From Thermoprotei archaeon (lineage in GTDB: Archaea > Thermoproteota > Thermoprotei_A > Marsarchaeales > UBA168), in the NCBI GenBank assembly GCA_011055275.1, contig DSEZ01000161.1:1-11773 (forward strand): a DNA stretch of 11,773 bases, written 5' to 3'. A program made the translations under genes and the position numbers. Shown in pieces: positions 5,807-11,227 of the stretch. The notes beneath the pieces are model-generated. The model was not told the DNA's origin, made no database searches, and saw nothing but the letters and a program-made list of their open reading frames with translations. Every line of letters begins with the position of its first letter. Within the stretch, counting starts at the first letter, position 1.

Positions 5807-6754
5807 TCAACTTGACAGGGAACCTTGCAACCGCTTAAAGCTGGAAGCGAGCCCGCTATCTTTGAAAAAGCTTTTTAGCCGTATTTCTAACTCATCAGTA
5901 GCTAAGCCCTCAGCACCCCATCTCGCGTTGGTCTTGACGTCCTTTTGGAGCTCCTTTAATATGAGAGAACCACTGCCAACCCTTGCGTCGATCACGTCAG
6001 CGCTGATCACGCACAAATCTCCTATTAGTCCCTTAACGTGAGCTTTTGATATGACGGTATAACTTCCCACGTAACTGTTCTCTATAAATGAGTTTTCAAT
6101 CACAGCTGGTCCCGCTATGATGGAGTTTTTTATCGTCGAGTTCACCACGCGCGTTGGCCCAAACGCCACTGTACCGTTCTCGATTTTGCTTCCTATCAAG
6201 CCAACAGAACCACCAGCGTAATAACCGTTCCCGCCAATCTGAGCGGATATGGCATCAAGGGATTTGGCAAGAAACTCCCAAGCCGTGTCAACAAGTATTT
6301 TTGGTTGGTTCCGCTTCATTAGGTCATCGTAAACCGTGTGGGTAGTCCTAATTGGCATTACCTTTTGGCCAATTGCTCCGACGTCTTGCTCGTCAAGCCA
6401 ACCACTTATAAAGGGCATTACTGCCTTCACGTCCCGCTTAGATACGTACGCGTAGACCAGCCTTTTACCCTCAACCATCCCCTTTTCCTCTGGCAGGTCT
6501 CCCTTAGCAAATGCGTCAAGCGCCTTGGAGAATTCCTCATCTACCCCCACTGCCAAGCTGTTAAGTAAAAGCAAATCGTCCTCATTTTTAGAGGGCCTCT
6601 CCCATCTACTTGCGAGTTCCAGTTCTAGTTCAGGAAACCTAGATGACCAAAAATCGCGCAACTTCTTTGTGCCAAAAACGAGGTCATAAGTTGGTGTGAT
6701 GTCGTTAAGCGGGGCCATGCCCTTCGCCGCATCTTCAAAAAGAACAAGCTTCAT
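5807..6754 (-). CDS. GlmU-like sugar nucleotidyltransferase-family protein with left-handed beta-helix
   Basis: Probable two-domain protein. The first residues, MKLVLFEDAAKGMAPLNDITPTYDLVFG, resemble the NTP_transf_4-type family (PF13562), known mainly from Bacteroidetes, whose members start with an ILFDD-like strand and a PLTFTRP-like segment rather than the glycine-rich GGxGTRL nucleotide loop. From about residue 180 to 265 isoleucine/valine-rich turns at hexapeptide spacing (for example GSKIENGTVAFGP, SIIAGPAVIENSFIENSYVG) indicate a left-handed parallel beta-helix like the C-terminal half of GlmU. Length is 315 aa from ATG 6754; a GTG at 6766 is less likely because a perfect CTTATAAG box sits 24 nt before the ATG. 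It may make or bind an NDP-sugar; an acyltransferase or non-catalytic role is possible. PGI/PMI is divergent from it. Confidence 0.75.
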   Translation of the reverse strand: MKLVLFEDAAKGMAPLNDITPTYDLVFGTKKLRDFWSSRFPELELELASRWERPSKNEDDLLLLNSLAVGVDEEFSKALDAFAKGDLPEEKGMVEGKRLVYAYVSKRDVKAVMPFISGWLDEQDVGAIGQKVMPIRTTHTVYDDLMKRNQPKILVDTAWEFLAKSLDAISAQIGGNGYYAGGSVGLIGSKIENGTVAFGPTRVVNSTIKNSIIAGPAVIENSFIENSYVGSYTVISKAHVKGLIGDLCVISADVIDARVGSGSLILKELQKDVKTNARWGAEGLATDELEIRLKSFFKDSGLASSFKRLQGSLSS

Positions 6755-6773
6755 GACAAAAGCCACGGTGTGA

Positions 6774-6781
6774 CTTATAAG
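6774..6781. promoter_or_regulatory. Palindromic TATA box CTTATAAG
   Basis: Perfectly symmetric TATA-like octamer centred 24 nt upstream of the nucleotidyltransferase-like ATG (minus strand). Read on the plus strand it predicts transcription starting near 6804, where a foldable element begins. Direction would depend on flanking BRE sequence, which is not decisive here. Confidence 0.55.
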
Positions 6782-6803
6782 CGTTGTATGAAACGGTATA
6801 CCG

Positions 6804-6866
6804 GTGGTAGGGCCTCATGCCCTCGCTGGTCCATCGGCGCCCAACGCCTTCCATGGACGCCTCCAC
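6804..6866 (+). ncRNA. Candidate small structured RNA (three-way junction)
   Basis: Plus strand: GUGG (6804-6807) pairs with CCAC (6863-6866). Between them are hairpin A, AGGGC-CUCAU-GCCCU (6809-6823), and a longer hairpin B, GUCCAU (6829-6834) with AUGGAC (6853-6858), continuing through GGCG/CGCC (6836-6839 with 6845-6848) around a CCCAA loop. The PGI/PMI TATA box lies downstream (6897-6904), so this is not that gene's leader; it would be a separate transcript, perhaps from the palindromic box at 6774-6781. ACA at 6865-6867 recalls H/ACA RNAs, but no kink-turn is visible. Family unknown; pairings made by eye. Confidence 0.35.
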
Positions 6867-6896
6867 AGATGAACTGAGGAAGCCAACTACCCAAAG

Positions 6897-6904
6897 ATGT
6901 ATAT
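6897..6904 (+). promoter_or_regulatory. TATA box of the PGI/PMI-TPI operon
   Basis: ATGTATAT, centred about 22 nt before the ATG at 6923, the same leaderless-style spacing as at the other genes here. Confidence 0.5.
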
Positions 6905-6922
6905 CGCCCTTAGGGTTTCTTT

Positions 6923-7999
6923 ATGAAAATGGACGCAAAGTTGTTAGATGACGAAAAAGCCATAGAACAAATAGATAAGGAGGGGGAAATCCGCGTCATA
7001 TCGAACTACGGTAAGGCGCTTGCCGATCACATAAAGCAGCTGCCGACTTACAAGGGCGCGGGAGCCGAGGAAGTGGTGATAACGGGAATGGGCGGGTCCG
7101 CCATAGCTGGTGACTACATCGATAGTTGGTTGAGTCCAACGCTTGAGGTTCCTATCTATGTCTGGAGAGACTACGATCTTCCGGCCTTCGTTGATAACAA
7201 AACGCTGGTGATCGCCATATCGTACTCCGGCAACACTGAAGAGACCCTATCCGCAGCAAGCCTTGCGCTAAAGAAGGGAGCCCATGTGGCGACGGTTTCG
7301 TCAGGTGGCGAACTCACGAAATTTGCAAGTAAAAATGATCTCCCGCTTTACCCAGTTCCCAAGGGGCTGCAGCCGAGGGCAGCGCTTCCCTTCCTCCTTT
7401 CATCGGCATCTAAAGCCCTCCTTGATCAGTGGATCATTGGTAAAAAAGAGTGGGCAGATCTGGAAAGGCTTCCGGATCAACTGCAGTCAACCTTATCTCA
7501 GATATTGCCTTCAGTTCCGCTGGAAAAAAACGAGTCAAAACAGATAGCGGTTGAGATGTTCGGAAAGATGCCTGTCATATATGGCTACGAGAAGTACCAG
7601 TGCGTGGCGAGGAGGTTCAAGACGCAGGTAAACGAGAACGCCAAGGCGCCAGCTAAGTTCGAGTTCTTCCCAGAGCTCGATCACAACGAGATCGAAGGAT
7701 GGGATGGCAAGGATGAGATCTTGAAGCAGCTTTACCTAATCCTCATAAGAGATCCTGACTGGACCTTCCCCTACAGGGACCGCATAAGCATCACCATGGA
7801 GGAGATAAGGCCTTGGGCAGGCGGTTATCACGAGCTTGTCACATCTGGATCAGGTCGTCTTGAGAGGATGTTTGATGCAACTCTTAGGGGGGATATGGCA
7901 AGCATATACCTGTCCGTCCTAAGGGGCATTGACCCAAGTCCAGTCACCATGATAGAAGCCTTAAAAAAGAAGCTAGCTAACATAAGGAGATCAAAATGA
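6923..7999 (+). CDS. Bifunctional phosphoglucose/phosphomannose isomerase
   Basis: SIS-domain sugar isomerase that interconverts fructose-6-P with glucose-6-P and with mannose-6-P, known from Pyrobaculum, Thermoplasma and related archaea. Visible: first SIS motif VVITGMGGSAIAGD (residues 51-64); second, VIAISYSGNTEET (96-108), whose serines bind the phosphate; GLQPRAALPFLLSS typical of the family; and the active-site block VNENAKAPAKFEFFPELDHN. Glu238 and His254 have the same 16-residue spacing as catalytic Glu203 and His219 of the Pyrobaculum aerophilum enzyme. At 358 aa it is at the long end because of an N-terminal helical extension. ATG 6923 fits the TATA box; ATG 6929 is two codons later. 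Its stop overlaps the TPI start by 4 nt (ATGA), so the two are co-translated. Expected to be cytoplasmic. Confidence 0.95.
   Translation: MKMDAKLLDDEKAIEQIDKEGEIRVISNYGKALADHIKQLPTYKGAGAEEVVITGMGGSAIAGDYIDSWLSPTLEVPIYVWRDYDLPAFVDNKTLVIAISYSGNTEETLSAASLALKKGAHVATVSSGGELTKFASKNDLPLYPVPKGLQPRAALPFLLSSASKALLDQWIIGKKEWADLERLPDQLQSTLSQILPSVPLEKNESKQIAVEMFGKMPVIYGYEKYQCVARRFKTQVNENAKAPAKFEFFPELDHNEIEGWDGKDEILKQLYLILIRDPDWTFPYRDRISITMEEIRPWAGGYHELVTSGSGRLERMFDATLRGDMASIYLSVLRGIDPSPVTMIEALKKKLANIRRSK
7986..7989 (+). promoter_or_regulatory. Shine-Dalgarno site of tpiA
   Basis: GGAG within AAGGAGATC, 6 nt before the ATG at 7996 and inside the last codons of PGI/PMI. It is the only clear ribosome-binding site in the window, at the only internal gene of a tightly overlapping operon, and it fixes the TPI start. 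Confidence 0.8.
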
Positions 8000-8682
8000 A
8001 GACAAAGGTTCCTGCGGTTTATCTCAACTTTAAGGCTTACGCGAGCGCCACTGGGAAGAAAGCGGTTGAGCTCGCTAAGATAGCGGAAGAGGTATCGAAG
8101 AAGACGGGATACCAGGTGGTCGTACTGCCTCAGCACGCTGACCTAAGGCTTGTGCGCGACGCCGTGTCCATACCGGTCTTTGCGCAATCGGCTGATCCTT
8201 TTTTCGAAGGTAGCTACACCGGCCACATCACGTTTAACACGCTTCTCGATATAGGAGTAGACGGCATAATGGTCAACCACTCAGAGAACAAGGTACCCCT
8301 TGACTACGTTCAAAGGGTTGTCGACATGGCCAAGGAGAACAACCTTGAGCAACTCGTATGCGCTGCAACTCCGAGCGAGGTCGCTGCGGTGGCCGCGTTT
8401 GAGCCCGATTACGTGGCAGTGGAGCCACCAGAGCTTATAGGAGGACCCATATCCGTTGCCACAGCCAAGCCTGAGGTCATAACGGCTAGTGTCGACGCGC
8501 TCAAAAAGGTAACCAAGAAGAGCAAGCTCCTTTGCGGGGCTGGAATTGCGAACAGGCGGGATGTTGAGGTGTCCGTAAAGCTCGGCACGGTAGGAGTACT
8601 CCTAGCATCAGCTTACACCAAGGCGTCTGATCCTAGAGCCGTGCTCGAAGACCTCGTGGCTGGGCTGAAGGTCTCGCCCTAA
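7996..8682 (+). CDS. tpiA: Triosephosphate isomerase, archaeal type
   Basis: Interconverts dihydroxyacetone phosphate and glyceraldehyde-3-phosphate in glycolysis and gluconeogenesis. The 228-aa length is that of the compact, usually tetrameric archaeal enzymes rather than the roughly 250-aa bacterial form. Catalytic residues: Lys13 in LNFKAY, His95 in NHSE, and Glu143 in VAVEPPELIG, which leads into catalytic loop 6. Phosphate-binding glycines are in LIGGPISV and in LLCGAGI near the C-terminus. The start is fixed by GGAG 6 nt upstream and the ATGA overlap with PGI/PMI. Pairing with PGI/PMI suggests a sugar-phosphate operon running between triose and hexose phosphates. The last 50 nt overlap the convergent glycosylase gene on the other strand. 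Confidence 0.97.
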   Translation: MKTKVPAVYLNFKAYASATGKKAVELAKIAEEVSKKTGYQVVVLPQHADLRLVRDAVSIPVFAQSADPFFEGSYTGHITFNTLLDIGVDGIMVNHSENKVPLDYVQRVVDMAKENNLEQLVCAATPSEVAAVAAFEPDYVAVEPPELIGGPISVATAKPEVITASVDALKKVTKKSKLLCGAGIANRRDVEVSVKLGTVGVLLASAYTKASDPRAVLEDLVAGLKVSP

Positions 8683-9487
8683 CGCCTCTGGAGTACGCGT
8701 AAATGTACTCTTGCGCGTAACCGGCATATTTCCCAAAGTAATTCATACCAAAGCTTGCCACGTTTTTCTCGTCAGCGTCTTTGTGCAAATAGACATTTCC
8801 CACTACTTTTCTTATCCAAACGTCGACGGGAAAGGCCTGCAGGTAACCTCCCGCAAAAAGCAGAACGCAATCGGCGACCTTTGGCCCTATCCCCTTAATA
8901 GACATCAGGTAGTCCTTGCCCCGCTCGTAACCCGAACGCATGGCAAAATCCAAATCAAAATCGCCCTGGGCCACGCTCATCGCGAAGTCCAATATGTACT
9001 TCGACCTAAATCCGAAGCCAAAGGAAGCCAGCAGGTTAACGTCCGCGCTCGCAAGCTGCGAAGGCGTTGGAAAGGCCTTGAGCTCAAACCCCAAGTCGCT
9101 CCAGTCCCCCTGAACGCGAGATCCCAGAGACTGTCTAAGCTTAAGCAGTGAGGCCTTTATCTCTCTTACCGTGTTATGTGTGCTTGTCATAAATGACACG
9201 ACCGTCTCCCAAGGCTCGCTCTTTATTAACCTCATTCCCTTAAGGGATGATATGGCAACATGCATGAAGGCATCCTTATCGATAGAAGCGTAGATCTCAT
9301 CCAAATCGTCACCAAGCCTGAAAACCCAATAGGCCTCATCCCAGTCCGGTACCTTGCCCGGACATACGCGAACTTGTTTTCCATCAACCACAGAGTAGTA
9401 GCAGCCAGACTTGCCGAGGTACCAAGAGAAAGTTTGGCCGCTTTCAAGCGTTGAGTAGAAATCAACGCATATCTCGGGGGTATCCAA
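8633..9487 (-). CDS. ogg: OGG1-type 8-oxoguanine DNA glycosylase/lyase
   Basis: Base-excision repair enzyme that removes oxidised guanine and nicks the abasic site. The N-terminal part carries SGQTFSWYLG, matching GQSFRW of human OGG1 in the OGG_N domain (about residues 5-75). The helix-hairpin-helix is IKGIGPKVADCVLLFA with Schiff-base Lys203, followed by FPVDVW with catalytic Asp222; the 19-residue spacing equals Lys249-Asp268 in human OGG1. YAGYAQEYIY near the C-terminus matches the YAGWAQ region. Oddity: FMTSTHNTVREI aligns with human FICSSNNNIARI, placing His104 where Asn149 sits and Glu109 where Arg154 sits. At 284 aa it ends in a basic 19-residue tail that overlaps tpiA antisense. TTG 9487 is chosen because a TATA box lies about 25 nt upstream. 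Confidence 0.9.
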   Translation of the reverse strand: MDTPEICVDFYSTLESGQTFSWYLGKSGCYYSVVDGKQVRVCPGKVPDWDEAYWVFRLGDDLDEIYASIDKDAFMHVAISSLKGMRLIKSEPWETVVSFMTSTHNTVREIKASLLKLRQSLGSRVQGDWSDLGFELKAFPTPSQLASADVNLLASFGFGFRSKYILDFAMSVAQGDFDLDFAMRSGYERGKDYLMSIKGIGPKVADCVLLFAGGYLQAFPVDVWIRKVVGNVYLHKDADEKNVASFGMNYFGKYAGYAQEYIYAYSRGVRARPSAQPRGLRARL

Positions 9488-9490
9488 GGC

Positions 9491-9497
9491 AAAAAAA
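9491..9497 (-). terminator. Oligo-T terminator candidate after the phosphomutase gene
   Basis: Seven T residues on the minus strand, about 28 nt past the phosphomutase TGA. Archaeal termination commonly occurs at such runs without a hairpin. The run sits between the glycosylase TATA box and start codon, so the same short gap appears to end one transcript and begin the next. Confidence 0.45.
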
Positions 9498-9510
9498 CTA
9501 GATGTGAACT

Positions 9511-9517
9511 ATTAAAC
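9511..9517 (-). promoter_or_regulatory. TATA-like box of the OGG gene
   Basis: Minus-strand GTTTAAT (within GCGTTTAATAG), about 25 nt upstream of TTG 9487. It lies entirely in the 37-nt gap after the phosphomutase gene, so OGG can be transcribed on its own. Confidence 0.5.
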
Positions 9518-9524
9518 GCGACGT

Positions 9525-10919
9525 TCAGTCGCGAAGCGACGATATTCCCAGCTCGGAATCGATGATCGGCACGAAGAGCTGCTCGATCTTTTTCAAGGAC
9601 TCCTCATCTCTTCCCTCGAACCTAAGAGATAACACTTCCTCGGTATTCGACGGCCTGGCTATTCCCCAACCGTAAGGTTCGTCAACTCTCACACCGTCAA
9701 TCGTGTTCACCTTATATCCCGCTGCCGTGAGGGCCTCAATGAGCTTCTTGATCACCACCCCCTTCTTTTCCTCAGGACAAGGGACCCTATACTCTGGGGA
9801 AGAACAATAAACCGGAAGCTCGCCCACGAGTTGTGCTAAGTCTTTCCCCTCCCGCTTGGCCCCGCTCACAAGGCTAAGGACCTTAAGGGCAGCAAAAGAG
9901 GCGTCGTCAAAACCGTAGTATCCGTCCAGAAAATATATGTGACCACTAACCTCTCCTCCCATCAACGCGTGGTTCGCCATTATCGCCGAATCTATGTATG
10001 AGTGCCCGGTTCTACTTACAACTACCCTGCCCCCTGCGCCAGCAACGACCTCGTCAATAAGCGCCGATGCAAGTATGTCGTGTACTATTATTCCCCCAGG
10101 ATTGCGTTTTAATTCCTCGCGCGCCAAAAGGGCAATAAGCTGATCTGCTGTAACGTGATTCCCCGTGTTGTCAACAACGCCTATCCTATCCCCATCACCG
10201 TCAAAGGCTATCCCCACATCAGCGCCTCTCGCCACCACCTCGCGCTTAAGCTCCACTAGGTTCTCCTCGAGTGCAGGGTCAGGCACGTGGTTTGGGAAAG
10301 TGCCATCGGGATCCTGATATAGACCTGTAACCTCATAGCCCTCCGTCTTCAAGTAGTCAATGAAGTAACCACATGATCCGTTTCCAGCATCAACAACGAC
10401 TTTCAGCCTATCCAAGCCATCCAATTCCGCAGCGCGCCTTATGAACGCCCAATAGTAGTCCATGAGATTTGAAACCCGTTCCTCGCTCCCCATGGCATCG
10501 GTCCTGTATTCCAGACCCGACTCAACTCTCTTCTGTATTTCGTTGATCCCCGTTTCATAACTAAGCGATATGCCCCCTTTTGCAACTAACTTTATACCGT
10601 TAAATTTAGAGGGAAGATGAGAAGCGGTAACCATCGCCCCGCCATCCAAAGCCAAGTGAGCCACCGCAAAGTAAAGAGATGGGGTCGGGATCATCCCGAA
10701 GTCGATGACTTTAAAACCAGAGGCCATGAGACCGGACTTAACTGCCTCTTTTAACGCAGGCGACGATAGCCTCACATCGTAGCCGAGACCAACCTTTAAC
10801 GACGACGCCCCATGCTCCCGCAGCCATTCCCCAAACGCGTATCCTATCTTTGAAGCATCATCTATTTTTAGCTCCTTACCGTAGACGCCGCGAATATCAT
10901 AAGATTTGAAAATGCTCAA
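9525..10919 (-). CDS. Phosphomannomutase/phosphoglucomutase (alpha-D-phosphohexomutase)
   Basis: Moves phosphate between C6 and C1 of mannose or glucose, giving the 1-phosphates that feed NDP-sugar synthesis. Numbered from TTG 10919 (464 aa): start SIFKSYDIRG; phosphoserine loop TASHLPSKFNG with Ser100; metal-binding loop FDGDGDRIG with Asp240, Asp242 and Asp244; sugar-binding GEVSGH (322-327); and the C-terminal phosphate-binding domain with ARPSNTEEVLSLRFEGRD. The family consensus in the serine loop is TASHNP; here Asn is Leu, a variant seen in some subfamilies. An ATG at 10943 lies only about 11 nt from the TATA box, while TTG 10919 gives a family-like N-terminus and a normal distance. Substrate (Man, Glc or GlcN) cannot be separated by eye; nearby PGI/PMI fits a dual Man/Glc enzyme. 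Confidence 0.93.
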   Translation of the reverse strand: MSIFKSYDIRGVYGKELKIDDASKIGYAFGEWLREHGASSLKVGLGYDVRLSSPALKEAVKSGLMASGFKVIDFGMIPTPSLYFAVAHLALDGGAMVTASHLPSKFNGIKLVAKGGISLSYETGINEIQKRVESGLEYRTDAMGSEERVSNLMDYYWAFIRRAAELDGLDRLKVVVDAGNGSCGYFIDYLKTEGYEVTGLYQDPDGTFPNHVPDPALEENLVELKREVVARGADVGIAFDGDGDRIGVVDNTGNHVTADQLIALLAREELKRNPGGIIVHDILASALIDEVVAGAGGRVVVSRTGHSYIDSAIMANHALMGGEVSGHIYFLDGYYGFDDASFAALKVLSLVSGAKREGKDLAQLVGELPVYCSSPEYRVPCPEEKKGVVIKKLIEALTAAGYKVNTIDGVRVDEPYGWGIARPSNTEEVLSLRFEGRDEESLKKIEQLFVPIIDSELGISSLRD

Positions 10920-10946
10920 GCTGGTAAGCTTGCGCCATAACATAAA

Positions 10947-10959
10947 AATTTATGCCTTG
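10947..10959 (-). promoter_or_regulatory. BRE/TATA element of the phosphomutase gene
   Basis: Minus-strand CAAGGCATAAATT, identical over 13 bases to the element before the HAD phosphatase gene and at nearly the same distance (35 against 36 nt) from a TTG start. It supports starting the phosphomutase at 10919. Confidence 0.6.
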
Positions 10960-11083
10960 ATGATCGCTGGCCTGAGACCAGCGGAGCCGCATTGGCGCAC
11001 GCTAGGCTGATACCTCGGCCCTTGCTAAAGGATTTTCAAAGGAAGGGATGGGGCGCCCGGAAAAGCTTGAAGGAAAATCAAAG
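10960..11083. other. Non-coding spacer with two hairpins
   Basis: Between the phosphomutase promoter and the tRNA promoter. Two good hairpins are visible on the plus strand: CGCTGG-N7-CCAGCG (10965-10983) and GGCTGA-TACC-TCGGCC (11005-11020, one G-U pair). A UGAUGA and a CUGA 43 nt further on recall C/D-box RNA, but the spacing and missing inner boxes do not fit. Nothing protein-coding is seen. Confidence 0.4.
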
Positions 11084-11090
11084 CTTATAT
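11084..11090 (+). promoter_or_regulatory. TATA box of the tRNA-Gln gene
   Basis: CTTATAT within ATCAAAGCTTATATC, with an A-rich BRE-like stretch before it, starting 28 nt upstream of the mature tRNA 5' end. The fit suggests a primary transcript with almost no 5' leader. Confidence 0.65.
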
Positions 11091-11111
11091 CTAACGGTCC
11101 CGTGTAATAGC

Positions 11112-11184
11112 AGCCCGGTGGTGTAGCGGCCAAGCATGGCGGGCCCTGGCCCCGCTGACAGCGGTCCGAATCCGCTCCGGGCTA
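11112..11184 (+). tRNA. tRNA-Gln (anticodon CUG), with C33 and C55
   Basis: A full cloverleaf of 73 nt without an encoded CCA. The acceptor stem is seven perfect pairs (AGCCCGG with CCGGGCT), discriminator A73. U8 and a D stem of GUGU/GCAU with two G-U pairs are present, with A14, G18-G19 and A21. The anticodon stem GCGGG/CCCGC holds the 7-nt loop CCCUGGC, anticodon CUG at 11146-11148. The T stem AGCGG/CCGCU holds the loop UCCGAAU. The A1-U72 pair agrees with archaeal tRNA-Gln, where GatDE recognises it. Unusual: position 33 is C (11145) instead of the near-universal U, and position 55 is C (11166) where U, normally pseudouridine, is expected. All stems are intact, so it does not look like a decayed gene. 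Confidence 0.93.
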
Positions 11185-11188
11185 TTTT
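11185..11188 (+). terminator. Short T-run after the tRNA
   Basis: TTTT directly follows the discriminator base, the usual weak archaeal termination signal for tRNA transcripts. Confidence 0.4.
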
Positions 11189-11217
11189 GGGCTCTGTACC
11201 GAATAAGCCAGTCAATT

Positions 11218-11223
11218 AAAAAA
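11218..11223 (-). terminator. Oligo-T terminator candidate after the CdvC-like gene
   Basis: Six T residues on the minus strand 4 nt past the TGA of the AAA ATPase gene, within CTTTTTTAATTG, in the 43-nt gap before the opposing tRNA gene. Confidence 0.5.
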
Positions 11224-11227
11224 GAAT

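Noticed and set aside
5589..5810. 73-codon minus-strand open frame in the long non-coding region
   Set aside because: Arg-rich translation without domain-like pattern, overlaps the nucleotidyltransferase-like stop, and has no TATA box or Shine-Dalgarno at its start.
8711..9151. 146-codon plus-strand open frame after tpiA
   Set aside because: Antisense to the OGG catalytic region, low-complexity basic translation; explained as a shadow of the glycosylase gene.
10958..11010. C/D-box sRNA: UGAUGA at 10958-10963 and CUGA at 11007-11010
   Set aside because: The overall length fits, but the only candidate D' box sits in a hairpin loop 8 nt after box C instead of about 12, there is no C' box, and the ends do not pair.
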